64,000 bases of DNA from a virus. The DNA lies in IMG/VR virus record IMGVR_UViG_3300044613_002638, positions 43,448 to 107,447 of that record. One strand, 5' to 3'. The notes under the pieces were generated by a model. It worked only from the letters and a program-made list of their open reading frames with translations, was not told the DNA's origin and searched no databases. A program made the position numbers and the translations under genes. Each line of letters opens with the position of its first letter. The stretch's first letter is position 1. Positions 27,251 to 37,767 of the stretch are shown one piece after another.

Positions 27251-27550
27251 ATGAGCTTTCCGGTCTCACCAGTTAACGGTCAAATTACTACTGTAAACGG
27301 AATTAGATACAGTTTTAATTCCACTGTAAATAGCTGGACTAGAATAAGTCCTGGTAGATATACCGCGTCTGCCACTGGTCCTACCAATGCTTCTACTGGT
27401 GATCATTGGTACGACACAAATGAAGATGTACTTTATGAATGGACATTTGATGGCACAAGTTACTACTGGGTGGATATATCTTCAGGACTGGTAGCAGGCA
27501 CCACCACTACCGTGTTGCCATTTCATCCATTTTTATTATCAGGAATGTAA
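27251..27550 (+). CDS. Short fibre protein, cassette 4
   Basis: 99 residues: the shared start MSFPVSPVNGQITTVNGIRY, then one GDHWYDTNEDVLYEWTFDGT module with YYWVDI, and the end LPFHPFLLSGM. It is a very short member of the fibre family opening each cassette. It is followed at 9 bases by the adaptor. Confidence 0.72.
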   Translation: MSFPVSPVNGQITTVNGIRYSFNSTVNSWTRISPGRYTASATGPTNASTGDHWYDTNEDVLYEWTFDGTSYYWVDISSGLVAGTTTTVLPFHPFLLSGM

Positions 27551-27559
27551 GGATACCGT

Positions 27560-27889
27560 ATGCCAACAGTTTATAAAGTTTTAGGACAAGTTAATCCCAG
27601 TGCAACCACCGACACAACATTGTACACAGTGCCTGCAGGCAATAGCACTGTGGTATCAACTTTAACTGTGTGTAATCAAATTGGCACAGCAGCAAATTTT
27701 AGAGTAGCTGTCAGGCCCGCTGGCGAAGCATTATCTAATAAACATTATTTAAATTTTGATACACAGATTCCTGCCAATGATCAAATTGCTCTTACTCTTG
27801 GTATTACACTAGCAGCTACCGATGTAGTCACAGTGTATGCCAACACAGCAACAATGTCATTTAATCTTTTTGGCACTGAGATGTTCTAA
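27560..27889 (+). CDS. Beta-sandwich adaptor protein, cassette 4
   Basis: 109 residues, of a widespread phage structural family: [55 protein letters not shown] and the end FNLFGTEMF. It is distinct from the MAAPN adaptors but occupies the same cassette slot, so it is probably an analogous connector. Its stop overlaps the next ATG (TAATG). Confidence 0.75.
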   Translation: MPTVYKVLGQVNPSATTDTTLYTVPAGNSTVVSTLTVCNQIGTAANFRVAVRPAGEALSNKHYLNFDTQIPANDQIALTLGITLAATDVVTVYANTATMSFNLFGTEMF

Positions 27890-30800
27890 TGGGCATTAGA
27901 AAAGCATCAGCTCAGACCGCAGTAAACCGTGGTACTCTAGCAGCAGCAGCCGTTACTGTGAATCAGATCACTATTGCTCCTGCCACAGCCACTTCAGTTG
28001 CCGGCGGCGGGTCGCTAGGCGGAGTAACAATAAGCAATGTTGCTATCACCGATTCCACATTTGCCAATGTGCTCAGTGGTGATACAGCAATCAGTTCTGC
28101 AGGTGGATTTGTTCGTGTCACTGGCACAGGATTCAAAACCAATGCCAATGTGTTTTTTGGCAACACGCTTTGTGCAAATACATTTATAAATTCCACACAG
28201 ATAAATGCCAACATACCTGCTAGTTCTAATGGAAGCTATCAATTTACCGTGTTTAATACCGACGGCACAGGCGGCATATGGGTGCCAGGACTGGCAGTGT
28301 CTGGACCACCCGCATGGACGCAAACCACATATTCAGCAACTTCATTGACATTAAACATTCAATTGTTAGCATCAGGCGACGCACCACTGACATATTACAT
28401 ACAACCAGGCAGCGCAAATCCGCAGAATTTGGCTGTGAGCACGTCGGGCTTGCTAACCGGCACGGTGCCAACTGATGGCAGCTATGACCTTACTGTAATT
28501 GTAGATGATGCACAAGCACAATCAGTGCAGGCCACTATCAGTATCGCAGTCAGTACATTTGATACATATTTTAATTTAACCACACTAGCATTGCCAGCAG
28601 ATACTGGTGCCAATGTATGGATTCGCGATTCAAGTACCAATGATTTTAATTTAACTGTGAATGGCGATGCTAGGCCCTCGAAGGTTAGTCCTTATCTTGC
28701 CAACTGGAGTAACTTCTTTGATGGCAATGGTGACAGAATACAAATTGCCAATACCTCCGCGCTGGATTTTGGAACTGGGGATTTCACAATTGAATGCTGG
28801 GTTTACAGCGTAGCTTCGTTAACAAGTTATAGCCTAGAATATGCGCACCTATTGGGAAAAGGTAATGGCAACGGAGGCGGAACCTACGCATTAAGTTTTT
28901 ATCAATCAAAGATATATTTCGCCGGTATACCATTACAAGGAGCTACAACTTTATCTGCTGGAGTGTGGTATCATTTTGCAGCCACAAGGAGTGGATCAAC
29001 CTTCAGACTTTTTGTGAACGGTGTGCAGGATGCCACAACAACAAACTCAACCAATTTTACAAGTTCAGAATCTTTCAATATTGGCGATCGCCGAAACGGC
29101 GACCCTAGTGCCAATTATCCTTTCAATGGTTACATATCTAATGTTCGTGTAGTCAAGGGCACGGCACTTTATACAAGTAACTTTACTCCTTCGACTACAC
29201 CATTAACTGCGGTGGCAAATACACAACTTTTAACGTGTCAAAGCAATAGGTTCAGAGATAATAGCACAAATGCTTTTGCTGTTACAGTAGAAGGTAATAC
29301 CACTGTACAAACGTTCGCTCCATTTATAGAAACTGACCAAAATATAGGTAGCGGTTATTTTGATGGCACAGGAGACTTTATATCGCTGACAAATAGCGCA
29401 CCTGTGAATTTTGGGTCTAGCAATTTTACTGTGGAATTTTGGGTATATCCAACTAAGTTGGGTGCTGCGATGGTATTTTTCTCTACTAAAGCTGACAGTA
29501 CGCAGACTGGAGATGTTGATATCAGAACTGACTACATTGGCGCAACCACTACAACATTTTATGTTTCCGGCGGCGGCGGTTCAATAACCACAACGTTTAC
29601 TGGTTGTTTTATTAATCAGTGGACACATATTGCATTGGCCAGAAACGGCGCTACAGTTACTCTTTATTTTAATGGCACGGTAGCTGCATCAACTAGTGGA
29701 GGTACTCAAGGAACTAGCAACTTGGCTGGTATACGTATAGGTGGAGGGTCAGGATTGCCTGCTGCAGGGTATGAAAGTACCACCGGATACATCGCTGATT
29801 TTCGTATCATAAACGGATCTACTGCATATACAGGGGCATTTACTCCGCCTAGTATAAGTCTTACTGCTGTAGCTAATACTAGTTTCTTATCGCTGCAATA
29901 TCCACAAGGTGAAAACAATCAGAGATTTGTAGATCAAAGCACAAATAGATTTGTGATCAATCGTAACGGTAGTAATACCACGCAAGGTACATTCAGCCCG
30001 TTTAGCCAGACGGGGTGGAGTAATTTCTTTGATGGAAGTGGGGATTTCTTAAGTTGGAACTCTGGTAGTTCTGTTGCTTTTGGTACTGGAGATTTTACCG
30101 TAGAGGCATTTGTTTATGTCACCAGTACGCCAAACACAAAATATATTATTGATGCGCGGGATTCATCAAATACGGGCGCATGGGCATTTGCGTTTGGATT
30201 AGGCGGTATTGGTTACAAGTTGGGATTCTTTGACGGCACAACTACGATTGAAGAAGCCACAGCATCAATACCAAATAACTCTTGGCAACATTGTGTTGCT
30301 GTTCGTTCTGGAACAACATTATCTGTTTACTTGAACGGTAGTAGAGTTGCTACTGCAACAAACTCAAAGAACCTAAATGTTTCCCCGACCACTAGTTATA
30401 TTGGAACTAGATATACAGGTTCCGGTTATGACCTAGAAGGATACATTTCTAACGTAAGAATAATAAAAGGTACTGCTGCTTATGACCCAACACAAACAAC
30501 TATTACAGTACCTACTGCACAACTTACAGATGTAACAAATACTGTATTACTGACTTGTGCAAGCAATAGGTTCTTTGACAAAAATACGCAAGCAACTGCA
30601 AAGACAATTACAGTTGCTGGCGGCACCCCGTCCGTCCAAGCCTTCAGCCCATTCGCTTCCGCTGCCGAATATAACGCAGCAGCCGTAGGTGGTAGTGGTT
30701 ATTTTAATGGCATCGATTCCAATGAATTATGGGTATCAAATAATACAGGCCTCAACTTGGCCAGTGCGGCATGGACTGCGGAATGCTGGGTGTATTTAAT

Positions 30801-31809
30801 AGGAAATTACGTCGACTACCACGCATTGTTTGCAAAAAGAGTATCTAATTCAGGTACAACCAGCTACGAAGGCTTCATAAACATAACCACTGGCGCATTA
30901 GCATATTACAACGGCACTATCTACGCCTCTTCTGGTATAGTTCCTCGTTTTGCGTGGTCGCATTGTGCGTGGTCTCATAACGGAACAACGCTTAAAATGT
31001 TCCTTAATGGTGCCGAAGTGTTTAGCCAAAATATTGCTGTTGTTGAACAAAATGTACCGTTGTATATTGGTGGACTTTTGGGCTATGCAGGAGAAAATTT
31101 CAACGGATATATGGCAGATTTCAGGATAGTTAAAGGTACTGCCGTCTATACCTCCTCTTTTACTCCACCAACTGCGCCATTGACTAACATCGCTAACACT
31201 CAACTTCTCTTAAACTTTACTAATGCCGGAATTGTGGACGTCACCGCCAAGAATGCACTTGAGGCAGTAGGGGGTGCAAGAGTTTCTAGAGTACAAAGCA
31301 AATTTGGTGGTAGTTCATTGGCGTTTGATGGAACGGGGGATTACCTAGCGTTGCCTAACTCTGTCAACCTAGATCAAACAGGTGATTTCACTCAAGAGTG
31401 CTGGTATTACAGAAGTGGCGCAGGAGATGGCAACTTAGATGTCATATTCATTAAGAACGTTACAAACTACCTATATCTTGCCGTTGATAGAAACAGCTTA
31501 AACAAAGTCGTTGTCAACCAACACAATGTTGGTAGCTTAATAACCGGCACAACGCAAACGGTAACTAATACTTGGTATCACTTGGCGGTCACAAGAAGTG
31601 GGAGCAGCGTCAGGCTATTTGTGAATGGTACTCAAGAAGGATCAACAACAACCTATTCAACCAATACAAGTGGTAGTGCTGCTTCTTATGCTGGCGGCTT
31701 CCCTGCTGCTCATGGTCTTAACGGTTACATAGACGACCTACGCATCACCCGTTTCGCCCGTTACACCGCTAACTTTACACCACCCACAGCTACTTTCAAA
31801 TTAAGATAA
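27889..31809 (+). CDS. Giant adhesin with five LamG domains, cassette 4
   Basis: 1306 residues. Residues about 60-125 resemble an IPT/TIG Ig-like fold ([20 protein letters not shown]). Residues about 130-225 resemble a putative Ig/cadherin-like domain ([20 protein letters not shown] then [14 protein letters not shown]). Five LamG_3 lectin domains follow, opening near 280 ([15 protein letters not shown]), 485, 715, 945 and 1145 ([14 protein letters not shown]), each closing with [10 protein letters not shown]-like strands. Linkers repeat [17 protein letters not shown]. It is a probable multivalent glycan-binding adhesin; no catalytic motif is visible. Confidence 0.87.
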   Translation: MGIRKASAQTAVNRGTLAAAAVTVNQITIAPATATSVAGGGSLGGVTISNVAITDSTFANVLSGDTAISSAGGFVRVTGTGFKTNANVFFGNTLCANTFINSTQINANIPASSNGSYQFTVFNTDGTGGIWVPGLAVSGPPAWTQTTYSATSLTLNIQLLASGDAPLTYYIQPGSANPQNLAVSTSGLLTGTVPTDGSYDLTVIVDDAQAQSVQATISIAVSTFDTYFNLTTLALPADTGANVWIRDSSTNDFNLTVNGDARPSKVSPYLANWSNFFDGNGDRIQIANTSALDFGTGDFTIECWVYSVASLTSYSLEYAHLLGKGNGNGGGTYALSFYQSKIYFAGIPLQGATTLSAGVWYHFAATRSGSTFRLFVNGVQDATTTNSTNFTSSESFNIGDRRNGDPSANYPFNGYISNVRVVKGTALYTSNFTPSTTPLTAVANTQLLTCQSNRFRDNSTNAFAVTVEGNTTVQTFAPFIETDQNIGSGYFDGTGDFISLTNSAPVNFGSSNFTVEFWVYPTKLGAAMVFFSTKADSTQTGDVDIRTDYIGATTTTFYVSGGGGSITTTFTGCFINQWTHIALARNGATVTLYFNGTVAASTSGGTQGTSNLAGIRIGGGSGLPAAGYESTTGYIADFRIINGSTAYTGAFTPPSISLTAVANTSFLSLQYPQGENNQRFVDQSTNRFVINRNGSNTTQGTFSPFSQTGWSNFFDGSGDFLSWNSGSSVAFGTGDFTVEAFVYVTSTPNTKYIIDARDSSNTGAWAFAFGLGGIGYKLGFFDGTTTIEEATASIPNNSWQHCVAVRSGTTLSVYLNGSRVATATNSKNLNVSPTTSYIGTRYTGSGYDLEGYISNVRIIKGTAAYDPTQTTITVPTAQLTDVTNTVLLTCASNRFFDKNTQATAKTITVAGGTPSVQAFSPFASAAEYNAAAVGGSGYFNGIDSNELWVSNNTGLNLASAAWTAECWVYLIGNYVDYHALFAKRVSNSGTTSYEGFINITTGALAYYNGTIYASSGIVPRFAWSHCAWSHNGTTLKMFLNGAEVFSQNIAVVEQNVPLYIGGLLGYAGENFNGYMADFRIVKGTAVYTSSFTPPTAPLTNIANTQLLLNFTNAGIVDVTAKNALEAVGGARVSRVQSKFGGSSLAFDGTGDYLALPNSVNLDQTGDFTQECWYYRSGAGDGNLDVIFIKNVTNYLYLAVDRNSLNKVVVNQHNVGSLITGTTQTVTNTWYHLAVTRSGSSVRLFVNGTQEGSTTTYSTNTSGSAASYAGGFPAAHGLNGYIDDLRITRFARYTANFTPPTATFKLR

Positions 31810-31829
31810 GTATGTAAAAAGGTCAAACG

Positions 31830-32360
31830 ATGTCATTTCCAACCAATCCTGCTAACGGCCAAACCACTACAGTAAATGGTATCACTTACATTTACAATCA
31901 AACAAATAATGCTTGGAAGAGACAAACATTAACAGATATTGTTACCACTGGTAATATCACTGCGTCATATTTCACCCTTCTTTCGGGTATTAATTTTTCT
32001 GACAACAGCACAATTACATCTGCTGCTGTGTATGATCTTGACGAAATCTATCCTGATGGTACAATTAATACATTCGTTCCTAGGTATAATCAAAGTCAGG
32101 TCACATTAACCAGTCCTTGGAATTTACTGGTAACAATAAACGGCATTTTTCAGCCGGCGTTTGCTGAAAACTCGGATACGGTTTGGTTGAGCTCAACACT
32201 TTGCGCCAGTAGGGGCTATACCATATCCTCGGGCAATATAAAATTTGCAGATTCACCCCCGGCTGGAACTGTAGTTAATGCCCGGACTCAACCAGGCTCT
32301 AGTAATCCTACCCTAAAAATATACCCATTCAAACCAGTTGATATTGTGTTGGGTATGTAA
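31830..32360 (+). CDS. Fibre protein, cassette 5
   Basis: 176 residues. The shared start MSFPTNPANGQTTTVNGITY is followed by a short NITASYF strand and a unique domain (YDLDEIYPDGTINTFVPRYN, then WNLLVTINGIFQPAFAENSD), which is a variant of the VSINGxxQ sandwich of other fibres. It ends YPFKPVDIVLGM, comparable to LPFHPFLLSGM of cassette 4. The LamG gene ends 20 bases upstream. No MAAPN-type adaptor follows here; a much larger protein does. Confidence 0.72.
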   Translation: MSFPTNPANGQTTTVNGITYIYNQTNNAWKRQTLTDIVTTGNITASYFTLLSGINFSDNSTITSAAVYDLDEIYPDGTINTFVPRYNQSQVTLTSPWNLLVTINGIFQPAFAENSDTVWLSSTLCASRGYTISSGNIKFADSPPAGTVVNARTQPGSSNPTLKIYPFKPVDIVLGM

Positions 32361-32364
32361 CAGC

Positions 32365-32370
32365 TAAATA
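32365..32370 (+). promoter_or_regulatory. Late promoter motif TAAATA
   Basis: CAGCTAAATAAGG lies 20 bases before ATG 32391. Confidence 0.65.
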
Positions 32371-32390
32371 AGGTATATATCGGAGCAACC

Positions 32391-35300
32391 ATGGCTAGAA
32401 AAGCGATTTTAGACACTTATTATACATTTATACCAAGTACAAGAACTATTATTATACCTAGATCTTTACCTAGAGAGCGTTTTGTACTGATTACCAATGT
32501 AACTACAAATCAAGTAATTTTTAATTTTTCAGATGCTAGTTTAACAATTACCGGTCATAGCATTACTACTGATGCTGTGAACAATACCATAACCACTATT
32601 GTGTTGGCATATAACACTAGCGGCATGACCAGCACCGACAAACTGCAAATTATCATTGACGAATTTGACGAAAGTTTTAAACCTTCAGAATTATACACAG
32701 ATCCTGTAAACAAATTTAGAACAAGTACACCGCAGGCATTAATTGATACTGACTTTGAATATAGCACACAAGCTACTAAATGGGAAAGTCTTGGTTTAAC
32801 TAACAATCGTCCGTTTGCATCATGGAATACAAATAACCCAATTACCATCACTGGTGTTAATGTTACCAATGGTTCTAGAACAGTCACAGTACTAACTTCC
32901 AGTCCACCGGCTGCAGGAACACCAGTTTTTATTGTTGACACACTATTCGCAGGTGCAGATGGTTTATACATCATTGACAGTATTAGTGCTGGAACCAGTT
33001 TTTCATACACAGCTCGCAGTGCATTCACTGGTGTGACTGGTTCAATTTTTGTCAGCGGTGTCACTGCTGCATACAGCGGAACTTTGTTTAGTAATGCCGC
33101 TATCACTTTTAGCAGCATTGGGTTTAGTGGTAACTTGGTTAACGTAGTGACATCAGTGCCACATGGTTTAGCAGTTGGCAACGAAATAGCAGTGTCTGGC
33201 ACCAACCAGACTAACGCAAACGGATCATGGGTTGTATCAGGTGTAGGAAATAGTTTTTCTTTCAGTTATTATACAGTCAACGCTCCGGCTGGTAATCCCA
33301 CTGGTGGCAATGTTTATGTAAGACCCCAAGGTGCTTTCCAACATCGCGCCTATGACGGCGGTGTACAATTCAGTACATTTACCTCAAGTCATAACGAACA
33401 AATTATTAGACAAACTCGTAGATACTTCCGTTACCAGTCAGGTAAAGGTTTGCAAATGAGCACTGGCTCTACAATGAAGCCTAGTATTCAAGTTGACAGT
33501 ATTACAAGCAGCGGTACCACAGTCACAGTGATAACCAAACAAGCTCAGTTTGTACAACCAGGTTTAAACATAATTATAGCTGGCTGCAATGAAACAGCTT
33601 ACAATGGCAGTTTCACAGTGGTGCAAAGCTTAGATAGATATAGATTTACATATACTGCTGCAAGTACGCCAAGCAGCGCCATCGCTACTGGTTTTCCGCA
33701 ATTGACTGTGAATAATTGGGTAGGAGCAAGTATTAGACTAGGAATGTTTGACGATCAAAACGGATTGTTCTTTGAATTTGATGGTCAGCAATTATACGCA
33801 GTCAAAAGAAGCTCTACGTATCAAATTGGTTCATTGGGGAATGTGGCAGTAGGAGGTGCAGTGGTATCTGCAGCTACTAACAATGGTGCTACCCCCATTT
33901 TTGCTAAACAGCTGAGTCCAAATGACTTCATTAATATCAAAGGTATGACCTATCGTGTGGTTGATATTACATCAGATTCCAGTTTTACAATCACACCACC
34001 ATATCGTGGTTTGATAGCAGCTAACAATGCAGTAATTACAAAAACTATAGATCAAAGAATCTCACAAAGTCAATGGAACATTGATCGAGTTGATGGTACT
34101 GGGCCTAGCGGATACAGATTAGATCTAGGTCGTATGCAGATGTTTTATATTGATTATTCCTGGTACGGTGCAGGATTTATCCGTTGGGGTTTCCGTGGCA
34201 CCAATGGAGATATCATATACTGCCACAAACAAGCCAATAACAATATAAACTATGAAGCTTACATGCGTTCAGGTAACTTGCCAGGTAGATATGAAGTCAA
34301 TACCCTAAGTAAGTATACAATATTGTCTTCTAGTCTAGGAACTGGCGATGCTACTATAAATGTAGCAGATCATTTAGAGTTTCCTGCTGCAGGCACCTTA
34401 TGGGTGCATAACCAGACCGCAAGTGAATTTGTTACATATACAGGAAAAAGTGGTGCAGCATTATTAAGTTTTAATCTTACTTCAGGCAGTACCACAATAA
34501 CTGGCACTAATACTACCGGAATTTCTACAGGACAATATGTAGTTGCCAATGGTATCCCGTCGGGAACTACTGTGCAAAGTGTGGTAACAAACACGTCAGT
34601 GACACTGAGTCAACCTGCCACATTTACCTCTACACAAACAGTTACATTTGGTCCAACCTTCACTGGATTAACTAGAGGCAGTCCAGGTGTAACACAAACT
34701 GTAGTTCAAACTGCCAACAGCGCAGTTGTGACAGCAAGTAACACAATTAATGTAAGAGTTGGACAGTATGTAGTAGGTACTGGTATTCCTGCAGACACGT
34801 TTGTAGCTAGTGTTTCCACAAACACAAGTGTCACATTGACCGAGGCAGCAACTTCGTCGACTACGCAAGCAATGATTTTTAGCACAATGGGAACCGGTGG
34901 TCCACAGAGCTTTACCTATAGTAACACAGCTCCGGTGGCAGTAGAACTACACAGTCCCAGCTTTAGTCCTACTATCAGTCACTGGGGTACTAGTGTTATC
35001 ATGGACGGCCGTTATGATGATGATAAATCATTTGTGTTTACCCAAGGTATGACGTCTACCCTTGCCATTGCGTCAGGAGCTACGAATGCTTTACTAAGCT
35101 TTAGAATTGCTCCTAGTGTGAGTAATGGTTTGGCCGGTGGCACACTAGGTTCTAGAGAACTTATAAATCGTATGCAGATGGTTTTACGACAGTTGGACTT
35201 TACAAGCACTGGCCAATTCTTGGTGACACTTGTTCTAAATGGCTTTGCAGGCAATGGCTCGGTCAGCTGGCAGTCAGTGGGTGGTTCTAGCTTGGCCCAA

Positions 35301-35576
35301 TATGTGCCTCATCAAGGAGGCACAACCCTAACCGGCGGTGAAACAATTTATGGATTTTATCTAAATACAGCCGGTGGTTCTAACTTTACAACTACACAGC
35401 AAGAATTAGAGTTGGTAAGAGATATGGGATCAAGCATACTAGGTGGTGGAGAATCTAGGAGCAATACTGCGTTTTACCCCAATGGTCCAGATATCATTAC
35501 CATCATGGTTCGTAATATTGGATCATCAACCGCGTCATGTGCGTGTCGACTGTCATGGACTGAGGCGCAAGCATAA
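32391..35576 (+). CDS. Large conserved virion structural protein
   Basis: 1061 residues. A block FRTSTPQALIDTDFEYSTQA near residue 110, TKWESLGLTNNRPFASW, and a later region (RVDGTGPSGYRLDLGRMQMF, then WYGAGFIRWGFRG) are, from memory, conserved in large structural proteins of aquatic T4-like phages. Residues about 150-480 and 690-830 hold repeated Ser/Thr-rich beta-sandwich units (TSGTTVTVITK, GIPSGTTVQSVVTNTSVTLS and GIPADTFVASVSTNTSVTLT, a duplicated pair). It has no adhesin tip. It may be a baseplate-associated fibre or whisker; the exact role is unknown. Confidence 0.75.
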   Translation: MARKAILDTYYTFIPSTRTIIIPRSLPRERFVLITNVTTNQVIFNFSDASLTITGHSITTDAVNNTITTIVLAYNTSGMTSTDKLQIIIDEFDESFKPSELYTDPVNKFRTSTPQALIDTDFEYSTQATKWESLGLTNNRPFASWNTNNPITITGVNVTNGSRTVTVLTSSPPAAGTPVFIVDTLFAGADGLYIIDSISAGTSFSYTARSAFTGVTGSIFVSGVTAAYSGTLFSNAAITFSSIGFSGNLVNVVTSVPHGLAVGNEIAVSGTNQTNANGSWVVSGVGNSFSFSYYTVNAPAGNPTGGNVYVRPQGAFQHRAYDGGVQFSTFTSSHNEQIIRQTRRYFRYQSGKGLQMSTGSTMKPSIQVDSITSSGTTVTVITKQAQFVQPGLNIIIAGCNETAYNGSFTVVQSLDRYRFTYTAASTPSSAIATGFPQLTVNNWVGASIRLGMFDDQNGLFFEFDGQQLYAVKRSSTYQIGSLGNVAVGGAVVSAATNNGATPIFAKQLSPNDFINIKGMTYRVVDITSDSSFTITPPYRGLIAANNAVITKTIDQRISQSQWNIDRVDGTGPSGYRLDLGRMQMFYIDYSWYGAGFIRWGFRGTNGDIIYCHKQANNNINYEAYMRSGNLPGRYEVNTLSKYTILSSSLGTGDATINVADHLEFPAAGTLWVHNQTASEFVTYTGKSGAALLSFNLTSGSTTITGTNTTGISTGQYVVANGIPSGTTVQSVVTNTSVTLSQPATFTSTQTVTFGPTFTGLTRGSPGVTQTVVQTANSAVVTASNTINVRVGQYVVGTGIPADTFVASVSTNTSVTLTEAATSSTTQAMIFSTMGTGGPQSFTYSNTAPVAVELHSPSFSPTISHWGTSVIMDGRYDDDKSFVFTQGMTSTLAIASGATNALLSFRIAPSVSNGLAGGTLGSRELINRMQMVLRQLDFTSTGQFLVTLVLNGFAGNGSVSWQSVGGSSLAQYVPHQGGTTLTGGETIYGFYLNTAGGSNFTTTQQELELVRDMGSSILGGGESRSNTAFYPNGPDIITIMVRNIGSSTASCACRLSWTEAQA

Positions 35577-36187
35577 TGCTTAATTCGCAGTCTTTTCCGA
35601 TCCTGCCAATTGGGACTGAATCGACAAATTATTACCTATCATTGCAACCTAGTATATCGGGGAGAAGCACAAATCAATATGTTTCAAGTGCGCTCTCCTT
35701 CGTTCCTGGTTCTGGCACCTTTACGGCGCCAACAGTTAATATACTTTCTCAAACTATCAGTATCAATAGTAATACCGGGGCGTTGGTAGTCAAGGGCGGA
35801 GTTGGCATAAATGGAAATCTAAATTTAACAGGAACTGCTTTTATAGGTAATGTGTCTGCTACAAATACTGTGGTGTTTCCTACTGAATTCAATAACAGCA
35901 TTTCAGGACCTGTGTTTACTATTGATTGGCGAAATAGACAAAAACAAAATCTAACCCTTACTGCAAACTGTGTTTTATCATACACTGCTCCAATTGGTGT
36001 AGGTAATTTTATTTTAAAATTAATTCAAGATGGTACCGGAGGTAGATTTGTAACCTGGCCCACAGGAACACGCTGGCCAGGGGCAGTGGCACCAACACTA
36101 ACTACAACACCAAATGCTGTAGATATTGTGAGCATTTATTATGATGGCACAAACTATTATTCTCAATTTGGTTTAAACTTTGGTTAA
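35576..36187 (+). CDS. Fibre protein with conserved C-terminal domain
   Basis: 203 residues. Residues 60-105 contain TGALVVKGGVGINGNLNLTG, the common fibre module. From about 110, NNSISGPVFTIDWRNRQKQN, LTANCVLSYTAPIGVGNF, GRFVTWPTGTRWPGAV and IYYDGTNYYSQFGLNFG form a C-terminal domain seen in many phage fibres. The ATG overlaps the previous stop (TAATG), so it is probably a partner of the large structural protein. Confidence 0.78.
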   Translation: MLNSQSFPILPIGTESTNYYLSLQPSISGRSTNQYVSSALSFVPGSGTFTAPTVNILSQTISINSNTGALVVKGGVGINGNLNLTGTAFIGNVSATNTVVFPTEFNNSISGPVFTIDWRNRQKQNLTLTANCVLSYTAPIGVGNFILKLIQDGTGGRFVTWPTGTRWPGAVAPTLTTTPNAVDIVSIYYDGTNYYSQFGLNFG

Positions 36188-36730
36188 ATGTCCTATCGCA
36201 CCTTACCAGACAGTCTTGTTGTAGATCCAATAACCTCAAATAGCTATGTGCTCACCTACGGATTTTATAACACATCCACTGACGTAAGCACACTAGTTGC
36301 CAATATCACAGCAACTATTAATGAATATATATTTGCAAACAGTTCTGCCAACGTGCGAGTTTACTCTGTTTTACAAATATCCCGATTTGCAACAATAGGA
36401 GATGCACAAGAAGGGCCACCGCCTACATATACCTATCAACTTACTCCTAACATTTCATTGAATTTTGGCGCTACTTCTGTTTCGCTATATAATTCGTTGT
36501 CTTCTACTATAGTGGCCGGCGGGGCCAGTGGCGTGTACAGCAATGGATCAATAGTGGTTGATACTTTTGTTAGCACCACTTTGCCGCTTGGTTTTAGATA
36601 TAATACTTGGGCATTGACTGCAACCATAACAACGGCAATAGTAGAACCTGTGCAGACTTTTGCTAACACTGCCACAAGATTAGTGAATTTACAAGGACCC
36701 AACGCAATTTATTTTGGCATGAATTTCTAA
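36188..36730 (+). CDS. Structural protein of unknown function
   Basis: 180 residues, starting directly after the preceding stop. The pattern is all-beta and Ser/Thr/Asn/Val-rich with a GGASGVYSNGS turn near 118. It ends NLQGPNAIYFGMNF, similar to YYSQFGLNFG of the preceding protein, suggesting a shared C-terminal tag. It is the last gene of the fibre region. Confidence 0.65.
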   Translation: MSYRTLPDSLVVDPITSNSYVLTYGFYNTSTDVSTLVANITATINEYIFANSSANVRVYSVLQISRFATIGDAQEGPPPTYTYQLTPNISLNFGATSVSLYNSLSSTIVAGGASGVYSNGSIVVDTFVSTTLPLGFRYNTWALTATITTAIVEPVQTFANTATRLVNLQGPNAIYFGMNF

Positions 36731-36735
36731 AACAA

Positions 36736-37767
36736 ATGGACCCAACCACCAAAGTTTATACACTTTACGAAAAAGAAACACTACGCATTTTACAATTTTT
36801 TCAACCTAATGTCCCTCCTGTAACACCTGAGCAATATTTTGAGGAAAGATTACGTTGCGATCCAGAATGTATAGGACGACCTGCAGATCAATTTGATGTC
36901 ATTGTAGATGAACGATCGGCGTTTGAATCTGCAATGAAGGAAGCAGAAAATTATATTATAAGTGTTGATCCTGGTAAAAAAAGATTAGTATATAATCTAT
37001 TCAAACTAGTAATTAAAAATAAAACCTATAATACCCAAAGTATTAAACGAATGTTTTCATTTGAAGAAATTAAAAAAATGTATTACGAAGACTATATAAA
37101 TTTTAATATGAAAAATTTTATTCGGTCAAAAAATCTTGTGGTTAAGTTTAATTATCTATCAGATTTGAAATTGCGTAGTCATATGTTCAACAAAAATTGG
37201 AAATATTTTCATTATGATCCGTTTTTGGTAGATTCTCACAGCGATAAAACTGTACTGGGTCGGGATATTTTACAAAATGGTACATACTATCCATTAGTAG
37301 TTGGACCCTTAATTGAAGATAAACCAAATGAGAAATATGTGTTTGAAGGTAATCATAGAGCTGCCTCGTTGAAGTTGCTTCAAATGGAAGGTCTGGTACC
37401 GGAAGATTATAAAATCTGTTGTATAGAATACAAACAAAATTATGAAATGACACAGCACAGAATGCGTTATCAAAGTTTACAAACTCCGTTTCAAATTCGT
37501 GGAATAATAGAATTAGTGTACGGTAATGTGATTTTAGTTGACGACTTAAAATATCAAGCAGCTTTGAAATCTTTGCAAGAGGATGGAGGGCGAATGGTTG
37601 ATGATTACACTATAGAATGGACCGGTTGCACTTATGATGATATTTTGTTTGCTTGTCAAACTTATCCTCATTGGCTACGAGATTTATTGTATCCGTATAA
37701 ATCTAGCATTTTACCTAGCCCAGTATTCAATAACGAGAACGCATTCAATGAGTGGATAAATGAATGA
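36736..37767 (+). CDS. ParB/sulfiredoxin-like fold protein
   Basis: 343 residues. A ParB-N/sulfiredoxin-type motif lies near residue 204 (VFEGNHRAASLKLLQ), preceded by NGTYYPLVVGP. In this fold the (D/E)GNHR stretch is the nucleotide-handling site; members act as DNA-partitioning CTPases, nucleases or regulatory ATP-using proteins. The N-terminal 150 residues are unlike known ParB. It opens a tightly overlapped gene run (overlaps of 8, 4, 4 and 11 bases). No helix-turn-helix was recognised. Its role in the island is unknown. Confidence 0.6.
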   Translation: MDPTTKVYTLYEKETLRILQFFQPNVPPVTPEQYFEERLRCDPECIGRPADQFDVIVDERSAFESAMKEAENYIISVDPGKKRLVYNLFKLVIKNKTYNTQSIKRMFSFEEIKKMYYEDYINFNMKNFIRSKNLVVKFNYLSDLKLRSHMFNKNWKYFHYDPFLVDSHSDKTVLGRDILQNGTYYPLVVGPLIEDKPNEKYVFEGNHRAASLKLLQMEGLVPEDYKICCIEYKQNYEMTQHRMRYQSLQTPFQIRGIIELVYGNVILVDDLKYQAALKSLQEDGGRMVDDYTIEWTGCTYDDILFACQTYPHWLRDLLYPYKSSILPSPVFNNENAFNEWINE

